From Sphingomonas faeni (GTDB lineage Bacteria > Pseudomonadota > Alphaproteobacteria > Sphingomonadales > Sphingomonadaceae): a DNA stretch of 64,000 nucleotides. Every line of letters starts with the position of its first letter. The first letter of the stretch is position 1. The stretch spans positions 1 to 64,000 of the forward strand of contig NZ_JAUSZF010000003.1 of the NCBI RefSeq assembly GCF_030817315.1, in the 5' to 3' direction. Under the pieces are notes generated by a model. The model was not told the origin of the DNA and ran no database searches. It saw only the letters and a list, made by a program, of their open reading frames with translations. A program made the translations under genes and the position numbers. Positions 1-9,238 of the stretch are shown piece after piece.

Positions 1-118
1 TCGGTGTACCCGAATTCGTGCGACTCAACGCAACGGTATCACGGTACGTAATTATGACGGGATCTTGATCTCGGCAAATTAACTCGTTGCCGGCGATCTT
101 TGCTGGCATGCGTCCGTA

Positions 119-1126
119 ATGACAAAGCGAATTGAGTGGATTGATACGGCACGCGGGATCGGGATCATTCTGGTCGTGGCGGGGCACGCGAACCGCGGGT
201 TGATAGCGGCGGGGGTATCGAGTGCGCCGGTTTGGCGAACGGCCGATCTGTGGCTCTATACGTTCCATATGCCGCTGTTCATGCTGCTGGCTGGCCTGAA
301 TATACTGGGGTCGCTGCGTAAGGGTATCGATCCGTTCGTCCGCACCAAGTTGTGGACGGTGGCCTATCCGTATGTTTTGTGGTCGCTGATCCAGGGTAGC
401 GTCATGGTCGTACTTTCGGGGATGACTAATGGCCAGACCGATTGGGCAAGCCTTGCGAAGATAGGGTGGCAGCCTGTATCGCCGTTCTGGTTCCTCTACG
501 CGCTGTTCGTTTTCATGATGCTGGTCGCGTTCGTGCGAAACTCAATCGTGCTTATTGCACTGGCCCTCACCGGGTTGATCGCGAGCGCCTTCGTCTCGGA
601 TGATACGCTGGTTCATCAGATCCTGTATCAGTTCAGCTTCTTCCTGATCGGGGTGCTCGGCGCAGACACGATCAAGACGCTGCGGCTGCCGTGGTTTCTG
701 GTTATCGTGTTTGCGATTCTCTGGGTCGTCTTCGTCCAGTTTCTTCCGGTTTACGGCAAGGCGCCGTATCTGACTCCAACTGCGGTGCCTGCCGCACTTG
801 CTGGCATCGCGCTGACACTGGCACTGGCGCAGTTGCCCAGAGGTCGGATGGCTGCCGCGCTCGTCCTTGTCGGGCAGGCATCGATGACGATCTTCGTCAT
901 GCATATCCTGGCAACTGCAGGCACTCGAATTTTTCTGCTCAAGGCGCATGCCCCGTTGCCACCCGCAGCAATGTTCATCGTTTGCACTACGGCCGGCGTC
1001 GGCGGGCCGCTGATCGCCTATCTCGTGCTGCAACGGTTCGGCTTGCTCCCGGTGTTCGGATTGCTGCGCCCGAAGCAAAAGACGGATAAAACTATGCCGT
1101 TAGCTGCATCGAAACACGCCATGTAA
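119..1126 (+). CDS. Acyltransferase family 3 membrane protein
   Basis: 335-aa polytopic membrane protein. The N-terminus reads IEWIDTARGIGIILVVAGHA, the Arg/His-bearing first helix typical of the acyltransferase-3 (OafA/NodX/OpgC) family, which transfers acyl groups to sugars or envelope glycans using a membrane-embedded His. About nine to ten hydrophobic segments follow, for example LVIVFAILWVVFVQFLP and IALTLALAQL, with a short basic cytoplasmic tail. Length fits the family (330-400 aa). No good Shine-Dalgarno precedes the ATG, but nothing in frame upstream is better. It stands alone and converges with the c-di-GMP gene behind it. The acceptor cannot be told from sequence. Confidence 0.85.
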   Translation: MTKRIEWIDTARGIGIILVVAGHANRGLIAAGVSSAPVWRTADLWLYTFHMPLFMLLAGLNILGSLRKGIDPFVRTKLWTVAYPYVLWSLIQGSVMVVLSGMTNGQTDWASLAKIGWQPVSPFWFLYALFVFMMLVAFVRNSIVLIALALTGLIASAFVSDDTLVHQILYQFSFFLIGVLGADTIKTLRLPWFLVIVFAILWVVFVQFLPVYGKAPYLTPTAVPAALAGIALTLALAQLPRGRMAAALVLVGQASMTIFVMHILATAGTRIFLLKAHAPLPPAAMFIVCTTAGVGGPLIAYLVLQRFGLLPVFGLLRPKQKTDKTMPLAASKHAM

Positions 1127-1186
1127 ACCGAAATTGGATATTAATTGGGTTATTCAGGGTATCTTGCGTACGATCTCGAGAATTTT

Positions 1187-2920
1187 CTAGCCAATTCCTC
1201 CGAGAATTTCGCTCAATCCGTTAATGGGTAATGGCCTACTGATCAAATAGCCTTGTGCCTGATCACATCCCAGCTCACGAAGCAGCTCTAGCTGAGCTGA
1301 TGTCTCCACTCCCTCCGCAACAACTGCTATATTTAGACTCTTACTCAGCGCTAAAACAGCTTTAACAATGGAAGTAACATCGCAGTTTTCTAGCATATCC
1401 GTAATGAAAGACTTGTCTAACTTAACCTTACTAAAGGGAAAGTGCTGTAGATAGCTAAGGCTGGAGAACCCGGTCCCAAAGTCATCGAGAACGATGCTTA
1501 CGCCGAGTGCGCGAATGCGATTTAGCAGAAGCAGAGTACCACTAGCGTCATCGATCAGCACCCCTTCGGTCATTTCTAACTCGAGGAGCTGCGGATCAAG
1601 CCCGCTGTCCGCCAAAGCCCCAGCAATCATGTTGACTAGATCGCCTTGAACGAACTGCAAGGGTGAGACATTGACTGACAGTCGAAGCGGCGGACTCCAG
1701 CTCGCGGCATCCTGACATGCTTGTCTGAGAATGCGTTCCCCGAGTAGGACGATTAGCCCGCTGGCTTCGGCGACCTGTATGAAGTCATCTGGCATCACCA
1801 TGCCACGCGTCGGGTGACGCCATCTGGCAAGAGCCTCAAAACCTATCACCTCTCCTGACGAGACCGTTGCGATAGGTTGGTAATAAACCTCAATCCCCGT
1901 TTCCGTCAGCAGCGCTTCGCGTAAGTCAGCCTCTGTTGACTGACGATGTCGGAATGTTCGATCGAACTCCTCGGAATAGGCACACCAGCGATCACGGCCG
2001 TCTGCTTTGGCTTGATTAAGCGCGACGCCAGCGCGGCGCTTGGTCTCGATGGGTGGGACCAGTTCGTCTTGCGGTATTGCGAGGCCAATTGAGGCGCTGA
2101 TTTGGACACGTCCGCCAGGGACTTCAAATGGTTGAGCGGCCGCTCTCAGAATTCGTTCGCAAACATCTTCGATGCTTGTATCTGTATTCATATTCATGAG
2201 CAGAACCGAAAAGCAATCTCCGCCCAATCGTGAAACCGTATCCCCAGCCCTAACCACACTTAACAGTCGCTGACCGAACTGTATGAGAAGGTCATCACCA
2301 GCGGGAAAGCCATGTGTATCATTAACCAAGCCAAATTGATCGAGATCGGTTAGGAGTAAGGCGCACTCCCCAGGCTTACTTGCGTGCATTTGCTCAAAAT
2401 GCTGGTTAGATAAAACACTGTTCGGCAGTCCGGTAAGCGTATCGTACAAAATAAGATTGCGATTTTGCGCCTCAGCTTCTCGATGAGCCGTTACATCCGA
2501 TACGGCCGCGACTATATATTGAAGGCCTTCTAAAGTGGCGAGCTGTTTTCGTATGATTACGTGGCGGACAGACCCGCGACCGTCGATTACCTCAACCTCG
2601 CGTTCATCACCTTTGCCACTCGAGAAAACGAGATCATCCGATTCATGAACCGCGTTGATTTGCTCAGCTGGGAAGATCTCATAGTCCGATAGAGTAACCA
2701 GGGCGTTCCGGGAGCGCTGTAGAAAATCGCATGTAGCCTTATTTGCGACTTTTACTCGGTGGTCGCGACCTCTCACTACAACAGGATACGGGATTGCATC
2801 CAGTATCGACTGGATTTCATGAATGCTGCCCGGGAAATTCATATATGCACCCAACGTTTCAACGACTGAGCGGGATGCCTCGCGCGCCGATTTTGCGAAA
2901 ATAAAAGCTATCCAAACCAC
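1187..2920 (-). CDS. PAS-GGDEF-EAL protein, cyclic-di-GMP phosphodiesterase (GGDEF degenerate)
   Basis: 577 aa. A PAS domain lies at about residues 35-148, a GGDEF domain at 155-320 and an EAL domain at 332-575. The cyclase signature is RLGGDCFSVLL (233-237 GGDCF instead of GGDEF), so cyclase activity is doubtful. The EAL motif (E362 in GFEALARWRHP) and DDFGTGFSSLSYLQ look intact, which predicts net c-di-GMP hydrolysis with the GGDEF part perhaps binding GTP as a regulator. The longest frame opens with GTG at 2920; an ATG at 2842 (MNFPGSIHE) just before the PAS domain is an equally plausible start, and neither has a strong ribosome site. A second GGDEF-EAL gene follows upstream on the same strand. 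Confidence 0.9.
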   Translation of the reverse strand: MVWIAFIFAKSAREASRSVVETLGAYMNFPGSIHEIQSILDAIPYPVVVRGRDHRVKVANKATCDFLQRSRNALVTLSDYEIFPAEQINAVHESDDLVFSSGKGDEREVEVIDGRGSVRHVIIRKQLATLEGLQYIVAAVSDVTAHREAEAQNRNLILYDTLTGLPNSVLSNQHFEQMHASKPGECALLLTDLDQFGLVNDTHGFPAGDDLLIQFGQRLLSVVRAGDTVSRLGGDCFSVLLMNMNTDTSIEDVCERILRAAAQPFEVPGGRVQISASIGLAIPQDELVPPIETKRRAGVALNQAKADGRDRWCAYSEEFDRTFRHRQSTEADLREALLTETGIEVYYQPIATVSSGEVIGFEALARWRHPTRGMVMPDDFIQVAEASGLIVLLGERILRQACQDAASWSPPLRLSVNVSPLQFVQGDLVNMIAGALADSGLDPQLLELEMTEGVLIDDASGTLLLLNRIRALGVSIVLDDFGTGFSSLSYLQHFPFSKVKLDKSFITDMLENCDVTSIVKAVLALSKSLNIAVVAEGVETSAQLELLRELGCDQAQGYLISRPLPINGLSEILGGIG

Positions 2921-3169
2921 TTAACCGTCAAAAGTTAATAACCGTAGCATGCCCACGGGAGCTGCCCTGATCTCCAATTTGGCCTTGTAAATTGGGCAAC
3001 CCTTGTATGAGCCCCTTTAACTGCAGGCCGCTCTTCGCCGATATCGACGACACGTTACGCCGCCAAGGACGCTAACCACATCCAAAGGGTATAATGCTCT
3101 GCTGCTCTAATGTTCCGACACTGGTCGTAGCCGCAGTATCTGCAGAGAGCGACGGCAAAATGGCTTACA

Positions 3170-5470
3170 TTATATCGGGAGGACCCGTTGCTGTATTACC
3201 TCGTCAGCTTCTTCCGCCGACATCGGTTTGGAATAATGGTATCCCTGTATAGCCGTGCAGCCAATATCAACGAGCTTGATCACTTGATCCTGGGTCTCAA
3301 CGCCTTCAGCAATAATCTTGAGGCCCAGCGCCTTCCCCAAGCCCATAATTAGATTGACGATGGCATAGGTACTTTCAAGAGAACAGATCTCGTCGATAAA
3401 CGACTTATCAACCTTGATGGTGTCTATGGGATACCGGCTTATGTAGCTGAGTGAAGAGAACCCGGTTCCGAAGTCGTCAAGTGCAATGCGAACACCAGAC
3501 TGCCGGATCGACGCAATAATGCCGGCAATCTGTGGAGAAGGGTGTAGGAAAATACCTTCTGTGATTTCTAGCTCGAGACATTGCGGTGGCAAATTACACG
3601 ATGCCAGGACCGCTTCCAGATTATCCAGGAACGCGGGGTCGACGAACTCCGCTGCAGATGTGTTCACGCTCATGCGGAGTGTCGAGCGACCTTGAAGGAT
3701 GTGCCATTTCTTCAGTTGCGTACACGCTTCAATCATGACCCAGCGATCGATCTCACGGATGACGCCGATCTCTTCGGCAACGGGAATGAAATCCGCTGGG
3801 GTGATTTTGCCGAGTATGGGATGCTCCCAACGGAGCAGTGCTTCGAAGCTTAAAATTTCACCTGTCGTAGGGTCAACGATTGGTTGATACGCAAGATGAA
3901 AAGCCTCTTGCTGTACGGCAAGCCGAAGGTCGGTTTGCAGGGCAAGGCGTGCAACTGCGACGTCGTGCATAGAGGGATCAAAGATCGCGTAATCGCCGTG
4001 ACCGGCACGTTTTGCCTCGTACATTGCGATATCGGCATCGCGGAGCAGATCGTCCGGCGAGGTATCCCGGCCCAGTGCCTGTGAAATCCCGATACTGACT
4101 GATGGAAAGACACTTTGGTGAGAGAGTTGAAGCGGCGTCCGCATTGCCTCAAGAATGCGTTCGGCGACTTCCACGGCTGTAGTCAATCCAGCCGAATCCT
4201 GGATCAGGACGGCGAATTCGTCACCGCCGATCCGGGCAAGGGTATCTTGCGGCCTGACGCTGCGCTTCAGGCGTAGGGCAACATCGCGCAACAACGCATC
4301 GCCGTGAACATGACCAAGGCTGTCATTCACGATCTTGAAGCGGTCCAGGTCTAGAAAAAGGATCGCGCAGGCCTGATCGCTTTGCGATGCCTCGCGGTCG
4401 AGGGCTGCCTGAAGCTGGTTCATGAAGTACGCACGGTTCCTCAACCGCGTCAGTCCATCATGGAACGCGGTATAGAGCAACTCAGCTTCTACACGCTTCC
4501 GTTCAACGATCTCACTTGCGAGGGCAGCATTCTGCCCTTCAGCGACGCGGACCCGGATCGCGAGGTCCTCCGCGCTCTTACGCTCAGATATGTCGCGCTG
4601 AACGGATACCCAGTGGGTGTAGCGGCCCTTCTCATTGGCGACGGGGACGATGCTGAGCTCGACCCAGAACGTGCTGCCATCCTTTCGATAGTTGACGAGT
4701 TCGACCTCGATCGGCTGCCAGCTCTCCAAAGCGTACCGCAGTTCGGCGCGCGTGGCGGGACTTGTGTCAGGCCCTTGAAGGATGCGCGGGGTCTGGCCGA
4801 GGACCTCCTCTGGCAGATATCCGGTCGCGAGTGTGAATGCCGAGTTACAATATAAAATCCGCGGACCGGGCAAGCTGACAGGTTCGGCTTCGGTTATGAT
4901 GATCGAATCCCGCGCGTGTATGGCGACGGACTCGAGCAATCGAAGCCGCTCAATATCGAAGTCCTGCCCGCTCACGGCCTCCGCCGCAGCATCCCTACGC
5001 AGGAACTGGAGATCGAGAACGGTTGATAGATGCGCAGCGTGAGCCCGCACGGTATAGACCTGGGCAAGGCTGAGGTTCCGGCGCTGCCTTTTATCAATAA
5101 GAAGTAGATAGCTTGGGACGTTCCGGACTAACGATACGATCGCAACGAAGCGAACGGCGCCCCCCTCCGATCCGGAAAACCCTATCGCTGTGGTTGGAGG
5201 TAACCCGATCTTTTGAACGGTGCAGTTGCGCATGTCGTCCGTCCCGAACGGAACGAGCGCTGGCGTAATAAGACCCGGCGACAGGCTGGAACTGGTGGCA
5301 ACGACCGACAGAGTATTACTGCTGATCTCACAAACAAACGCGCCAGACGCCCCTGTCGCATGCATGGCATCGTCTGCAATCTGCCGTAGGGTCCTGTGAT
5401 GTGCCGCAGTCAGCCCCTGCGGGCCTGCAACATCGACGTGCACTGGGCCGATCCCAAAATCGTCGTCCAC
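3170..5470 (-). CDS. GAF-PAS-GGDEF-EAL bifunctional cyclic-di-GMP protein
   Basis: 766 aa. A GAF-like sensory region occupies roughly residues 20-160, a LOV/PAS-like domain 180-298, a short coiled region 300-335, GGDEF 335-500 and EAL 510-755. The cyclase motif RIGGDEFAVLI (415-419) and the EAL motif (E543 in SFEALLRWEHP) plus LDDFGTGFSSLSYISRYPID are intact, so both making and breaking c-di-GMP are possible. The PAS domain has the LOV-type stretch GQTPRILQGPDTSPATR, but the photoactive Cys of LOV domains (NCRFLQ) is a Pro here, so it should not form a flavin-cysteinyl adduct. Same strand as the neighbouring PAS-GGDEF-EAL gene but 250 bp away, so probably separately transcribed. Confidence 0.92.
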   Translation of the reverse strand: MDDDFGIGPVHVDVAGPQGLTAAHHRTLRQIADDAMHATGASGAFVCEISSNTLSVVATSSSLSPGLITPALVPFGTDDMRNCTVQKIGLPPTTAIGFSGSEGGAVRFVAIVSLVRNVPSYLLLIDKRQRRNLSLAQVYTVRAHAAHLSTVLDLQFLRRDAAAEAVSGQDFDIERLRLLESVAIHARDSIIITEAEPVSLPGPRILYCNSAFTLATGYLPEEVLGQTPRILQGPDTSPATRAELRYALESWQPIEVELVNYRKDGSTFWVELSIVPVANEKGRYTHWVSVQRDISERKSAEDLAIRVRVAEGQNAALASEIVERKRVEAELLYTAFHDGLTRLRNRAYFMNQLQAALDREASQSDQACAILFLDLDRFKIVNDSLGHVHGDALLRDVALRLKRSVRPQDTLARIGGDEFAVLIQDSAGLTTAVEVAERILEAMRTPLQLSHQSVFPSVSIGISQALGRDTSPDDLLRDADIAMYEAKRAGHGDYAIFDPSMHDVAVARLALQTDLRLAVQQEAFHLAYQPIVDPTTGEILSFEALLRWEHPILGKITPADFIPVAEEIGVIREIDRWVMIEACTQLKKWHILQGRSTLRMSVNTSAAEFVDPAFLDNLEAVLASCNLPPQCLELEITEGIFLHPSPQIAGIIASIRQSGVRIALDDFGTGFSSLSYISRYPIDTIKVDKSFIDEICSLESTYAIVNLIMGLGKALGLKIIAEGVETQDQVIKLVDIGCTAIQGYHYSKPMSAEEADEVIQQRVLPI

Positions 5471-6074
5471 TGGTCACTCCTGGCTGGGTTCGGCATACCC
5501 TGACGCCGGAATGGGGAAGGGCTTTGGTAGCATGAAGCTGCTAATGTACTAAATAACAGACACAAAATATGTTCCACTGCGTCCGTACTAGGTAAATATC
5601 GATACTGTATTCGTTGATAGCCCAACGCCGTTGGTCGATAAACGTGGCATGACATTAACCTATATAAGTAAATTTCCTGCCCACACGCGATCCGATCTGG
5701 CTACGTACGCCGCGTGAAAGGCGTCTACCTTCATTTGAGCGAATTCACGTTGATCATGGGCGCGATATTCGCGTGAAATCTATTTCACGCCAAGCTACTT
5801 ACGGTCCCTATGGCTTTTCGACCTTTGGGTGGTCGGCCTAGTGGTTCACGGTTTGAAGACCTTCGATCGCATTCCGATCCTCAATGGCGAATGGGAGCGG
5901 CGGCAAGTAGGGCGACGTCTGGGTCGCCCACTCTGACCCTTTCGTGACGCCGATGGCATCGTGATAGTTGGTCACGATCGCAAATTACGCAGAGGAACGT
6001 CTTCTGATCACAATCCCGGACGCTCGACGCTCATTACCAAAGGATGTCTGGAAGAGATGCACTATGTATGCTAT
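5471..6074. other. 600-bp intergenic region without a supported gene
   Basis: Between the c-di-GMP gene and the toxin-antitoxin operon. I find no reading frame with family features on either strand. The only structure noted is the perfect palindrome listed separately. Confidence 0.6.
5771..5790. promoter_or_regulatory. Perfect 20-bp palindrome, possible operator
   Basis: GCGTGAAATCTATTTCACGC: two perfect 9-bp arms around CT. It sits about 300 bp from both flanking genes, so its target is unclear. The size and symmetry suit a dimeric regulator site; a remnant of a lost promoter is the alternative. Confidence 0.35.
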
Positions 6075-6093
6075 CTTAGCTAGGTTAGCTAAG
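6075..6093. promoter_or_regulatory. Inverted repeat operator in front of the antitoxin gene
   Basis: CTTAGCTAGGTTAGCTAAG, two perfect 8-bp arms with a 3-bp spacer, ends 8 bp before the antitoxin ATG. Antitoxins of the Phd family repress their own operon by binding such palindromes, so this is the likely autoregulatory site. Confidence 0.6.
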
Positions 6094-6101
6094 GAACGGT
6101 T

Positions 6102-6338
6102 ATGCAAGTCACAGTTCATGCTGCCAAAACCCACCTTTCCAAGCTGATTGAAGCGGTTTTAGCTGGCGAAGAGGTGGTAATCGCCAGGGGCAAGCATCCC
6201 GTGGTCAAGATCGTTCCGCTTCCTCAGAACCGGTTCACAATTGGCGTGCTGAAAGGGAAAATCGCTGGCCCTGGTCCGGATTTCCTTGAACCCATGGATG
6301 CGGATGAACTGGCCCTCTGGGAGGGGAATGGCACGTGA
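6102..6338 (+). CDS. Type II antitoxin, Phd/YefM family
   Basis: 78 aa. The first 45 residues (VTVHAAKTHLSKLIEAVLAG then EEVVIARGKHPVVKIVP) match the Phd/YefM DNA-binding fold; the C-terminal 30 residues (GPGPDFLEPMDADELALWEG) form the acidic, disordered toxin-neutralising tail. It precedes and overlaps by 4 bp the PIN-domain toxin gene, the standard order for this module. The operator palindrome just upstream suggests self-repression with the toxin as co-repressor. Confidence 0.88.
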   Translation: MQVTVHAAKTHLSKLIEAVLAGEEVVIARGKHPVVKIVPLPQNRFTIGVLKGKIAGPGPDFLEPMDADELALWEGNGT

Positions 6339-6736
6339 GCCATGTCCTGCTCGACACTCACGCCTGGGCTTGGTCGATGACCGCGGATGTCCGTTTGTCT
6401 GCGGCTGCTATTGCGGCAATGGAACAGGCTGAAACGGTTTCCATCAGCGCGATTAGTTTGTTCGAGATTGGCCAGAAGGTCCGATTAGGCAAATGGCCTG
6501 AGATGGTCCCTTTCCTTGATCGTTTGATCGACCTAGCGAACGAGCAAGGCGGGCGACTGATAGAGGTGTCACCCGAGGCCAGTTTACTGGCTGCTACATT
6601 GATATGGGATCACCGCGATCCGTTTGACCGGCTGATAGCGGGGACGGCGATCTCAAGAGGCTTGCGGCTGGTTTCTACCGATATCGCGTTCGATGCATTG
6701 ATCGGCGTGTCGGGATGGCCAGGACGCCTTTGGTGA
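6335..6736 (+). CDS. Type II toxin, VapC-like PIN-domain ribonuclease
   Basis: 133 aa. The N-terminus VLLDTHAWAW carries the first PIN acidic residue (D7). Further conserved acids are E45 in SLFEIGQK and the DPFDRLIAGTA motif near residue 96, followed by LVSTD. PIN toxins of this family are Mg2+-dependent RNases that cleave tRNA, rRNA or mRNA when the antitoxin is lost. Its GTG start overlaps the end of the antitoxin (4 bp), giving translational coupling. All expected catalytic acids are present, so it should be active. Confidence 0.88.
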   Translation: MSHVLLDTHAWAWSMTADVRLSAAAIAAMEQAETVSISAISLFEIGQKVRLGKWPEMVPFLDRLIDLANEQGGRLIEVSPEASLLAATLIWDHRDPFDRLIAGTAISRGLRLVSTDIAFDALIGVSGWPGRLW

Positions 6737-6831
6737 CCTGCGTCGATGATGATACGAAAGGGACCTCTTTGCAACGTCCGCTTCGGTCAGTTACTGTCGC
6801 AAAATTAGGGACATACGAGACGTCCGAAACT

Positions 6832-6864
6832 CAGGACTTCCGCGACAACGCTGCGGAAGTCCTG
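6832..6864. terminator. Hairpin between convergent genes
   Basis: A perfect 12-bp stem (CAGGACTTCCGC with its complement) around a 9-nt loop, between the toxin gene and the convergent PNPOx-like gene. There is no T-run, so it may be a factor-assisted bidirectional terminator or mRNA 3' end protection. Confidence 0.5.
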
Positions 6865-6890
6865 TGTGGTACGGGCCTTAGGTGCCTAAC

Positions 6891-7325
6891 TCAGATGACG
6901 ATTTCGCCCTCGTCGCTACCATCCCAGTAGCGGACCACCTTTGCATCGACGTGGATCATTACGACCCCGGGTGTGTCGATGCCCTCGGGAAAGTACCGAT
7001 CGAGATCCTTGGTCCAGTGATCGGCGAACGCGGCTTTGTCCTCGATCAGCGCAGCGGCGCCTTCGACAGTTACAAACAGCGGGGGACCGCCGAGCATACC
7101 GACTGCACCGGTATAGCTAAGCGTGACATGCGGATCGGCGCGCAGGTCGGTAATTTTTCGTGAGTTTTGGTAGGCGAAGAAGTAGCTATCACCTTGATAT
7201 TCGACATCGCCGTTGTTGCTCATCGGGCGGGCTGTCAGGGTGCCGTTGGCGGAGCGGGTCGCCATCATTGTGAAGTCCAACTTTGCCATCTTCTTTGACA
7301 GGTCGTGCAGGCTGAGGTCTGACAT
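6891..7325 (-). CDS. Pyridoxamine 5'-phosphate oxidase-like (general stress protein 26) family
   Basis: 144 aa. The split-barrel flavin-binding fold is recognisable: DFTMMATRSANGTLTARPMS (first strands), YFFAYQNSRKITDLRADPHV and VTLSYTGAV, then a C-terminal part with FADHWTKDLDRYFPEGIDTP. This matches the short PNPOx-like group often named general stress protein 26, which binds FMN or a related cofactor; the substrate is unknown. It is a single-gene unit converging on the toxin-antitoxin operon. Confidence 0.88.
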   Translation of the reverse strand: MSDLSLHDLSKKMAKLDFTMMATRSANGTLTARPMSNNGDVEYQGDSYFFAYQNSRKITDLRADPHVTLSYTGAVGMLGGPPLFVTVEGAAALIEDKAAFADHWTKDLDRYFPEGIDTPGVVMIHVDAKVVRYWDGSDEGEIVI

Positions 7326-7516
7326 CGTTTTACTCCATCAATGTAGGGCCATGAAGTTTGCCCGAACGGCTGCAACGAACGTAGTGACGTGTTGGTCGCT
7401 GACGTGCTCCCTCTTTTCAGGCCGCTGATAACTTAGCTTCGGTGTCCATATGTCCTTGGCGGGGGCGGTTCGTAAACTCGGCAGGTTTACAACGGAGAGT
7501 GACCGAGGGCTGCGAC

Positions 7517-7654
7517 CTAGCGCCTCAGTCGGGGGGATAACGTGTCGATAGCGTGCATGATGTACAACGTCACGATATCGCGGCCTAGCTCTTCGGCTAC
7601 CTGTAACGCCTCCAATAGCAGTTCTTGGAGTTCGCCCTGTTTATCTACAGTCAT
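7517..7654 (-). CDS. Small hypothetical protein, 45 aa
   Basis: Opens with MTVDKQGELQELLLEALQVA and ends in SPRLRR. It has strong amphipathic helix character and a well-behaved reading frame between two otherwise empty stretches. I do not recognise a family with a known function. It may be one of the small stress-related proteins common on this replicon. Confidence 0.55.
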   Translation of the reverse strand: MTVDKQGELQELLLEALQVAEELGRDIVTLYIMHAIDTLSPRLRR

Positions 7655-7783
7655 CGTGCAGCCGCCCCGATCATGTTATCACGGCCTTAGGTAACATACC
7701 AATCCAACGCCACTTTTAAGCGTGTGACTTACTGCCATTCACGCGGTGCAATCCCGACCTAAGACCGTCCCGTACGCAGCCGC

Positions 7784-8140
7784 CTATTCGCGCCGTGTTG
7801 GTGCGTGCTGTTTGCTCAGGCGACGGACGACGGAGACGAGCTTCGCCATTGCGGGGTCACGGATCGGCTCGGCGAGCCGCATCTCCCGGCTTCGTCCGTC
7901 GATCGTCAGGCCAACCGTATACGTGCGCGCATCCGGCCTCGTGATATCGTTCGATGGCTCGCAACCGAAGAAGTCAGCCTGATCGGCAAGGCTGGTAAGT
8001 TCCTGACGCTCGGGCGTTGCAAGGTCGCCGAACGAAATGGTCTGTTCCTTCGCAAGCCCCGGAAAATGGGCAAGACCTCCCTCGATCCGTACCCGGGCTT
8101 CGCCCGTCACGGTCTCGTCGCAAGCCTTGTCCATCTGCAT
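7784..8140 (-). CDS. Emfourin-like inhibitor of the adjacent M4 protease
   Basis: 118 aa. Starts at the ATG whose A is the last base of the protease stop codon (TGATG overlap), so translation is coupled. The sequence has the pattern of emfourin, the protein inhibitor encoded next to protealysin: a short beta-rich polypeptide with VRIEGGLAHFPGLAK, an ADQADFFGCEP segment, ARTYTVGLTIDGRSREMRLA and a C-terminal helix DPAMAKLVSVVRRLSKQ. Emfourin binds protealysin-like proteases in the cytoplasm. Function here rests on that similarity plus position; a second in-frame ATG lies two codons in. Confidence 0.8.
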   Translation of the reverse strand: MQMDKACDETVTGEARVRIEGGLAHFPGLAKEQTISFGDLATPERQELTSLADQADFFGCEPSNDITRPDARTYTVGLTIDGRSREMRLAEPIRDPAMAKLVSVVRRLSKQHAPTRRE

Positions 8141-9219
8141 CAGATCACTCCAACCGCTGTCCATGCTTCGGCGACGGCTGTCGTCTCGGCACTGTCCGTA
8201 CCGTGCAAACGCCCCGCGACGTCGATGGTGACGCGGGCAAAGCCGGCGAAGTCCGTGTTGGCCCGCGTATTGGGGTCCAGCAGCGCACTGTACCATATCC
8301 GACCGGCTTGGTCCCAAGCGTTTCCACCGATCGTCGTCGCGGCCAGGTAGAAGGCCCGGTTGGGGATACCGGAGTTGATGTGAACCCCGCCATTGTCCTG
8401 ATTGGTGTGGACAAAATCGTCCATGTGGCCAGGCTGCGGATCCTTGCCGAGAACAGGATCGTCATAAGCCGTTCCGGGCCCCTTCATCGACCGCAGCGCG
8501 ACGCCTTTGACCGCAGAAGTCAGCAGTCCGGCACCAATAAGCCAGTCCGCTTGATCGGCCGTCTGGCCCAGCAGCTTCTGCTTCACCAAGCTGCCGAACA
8601 CGTCGGAGATGCTCTCGTTAAGCGCACCGGACTGGTTGAAGTAGGCGAGCCCTGCCTCCTTCTCGGTAACCCCGTGCGTGAGCTCGTGACCAATGACATC
8701 AAGCGCGATCGTAAAACGGTTGAACAGCTCGCCGTCACCATCGCCGAACACCATCTGGGTGCCGTCCCAGAAGGCGTTGTCATAGTCCTGATCGTAATGG
8801 ACTGTGGCATCAAGCGGCAGGCCCGCGTCGTCGATCGAGTTGCGCTGATAGGCTTCCCAGAACAGCGCGAACGTTGCACCCAAGCCCTCATACGCCTCGT
8901 CGACCGCGATATCGCCGGTCGGTCCCTCCCCTTCACGCCGCACGACCACAGAACCAGGCGCTTCGGGTTCGCCCCCAGCGTCTCGGATCGTTCGAAGTGG
9001 ACTGGGCACAAGGATGTTGCCCGCAGCCGACCGCCGTCGGGCGAGATCTCCGGTGACGGGCCCCGCCGTACTGGCTCGGACGATCCGAATGGTTGGGTCG
9101 ATCATCAGGCTGTGCATCGCCATGGCGCGCAACGCAGGTGAGCCGTTCTCGGCGATCTTGGAAAGGATGTAGGGTGGCAGGATGCAGTGAAGCGAATGCC
9201 GATGCGTGGACATGCACAT
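8140..9219 (-). CDS. M4-family metallopeptidase, protealysin-like
   Basis: 359 aa. Zinc ligands are visible as HELTH (178-182) and E202 in GALNESISDVFG; E179 is the catalytic base and H280 in DNGGVHINSGIPNRAFY the transition-state His. There is no signal peptide. Instead the first 50 residues resemble the short protealysin-type propeptide (ILPPYILSKIAENG). Such enzymes act inside the cell or leave by an unknown route. AAGGAG lies 8 nt before the ATG. The gene sits between a membrane protein gene (19 bp gap) and the inhibitor gene (overlap), clearly one operon. Confidence 0.93.
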   Translation of the reverse strand: MCMSTHRHSLHCILPPYILSKIAENGSPALRAMAMHSLMIDPTIRIVRASTAGPVTGDLARRRSAAGNILVPSPLRTIRDAGGEPEAPGSVVVRREGEGPTGDIAVDEAYEGLGATFALFWEAYQRNSIDDAGLPLDATVHYDQDYDNAFWDGTQMVFGDGDGELFNRFTIALDVIGHELTHGVTEKEAGLAYFNQSGALNESISDVFGSLVKQKLLGQTADQADWLIGAGLLTSAVKGVALRSMKGPGTAYDDPVLGKDPQPGHMDDFVHTNQDNGGVHINSGIPNRAFYLAATTIGGNAWDQAGRIWYSALLDPNTRANTDFAGFARVTIDVAGRLHGTDSAETTAVAEAWTAVGVI

Positions 9220-9238
9220 GATCGTGTCTCCTTATCGA

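Noticed and set aside
8017..9141. 374-aa plus-strand frame opposite the M4 protease
   Set aside because: Antisense shadow; the minus strand carries all M4 catalytic motifs.
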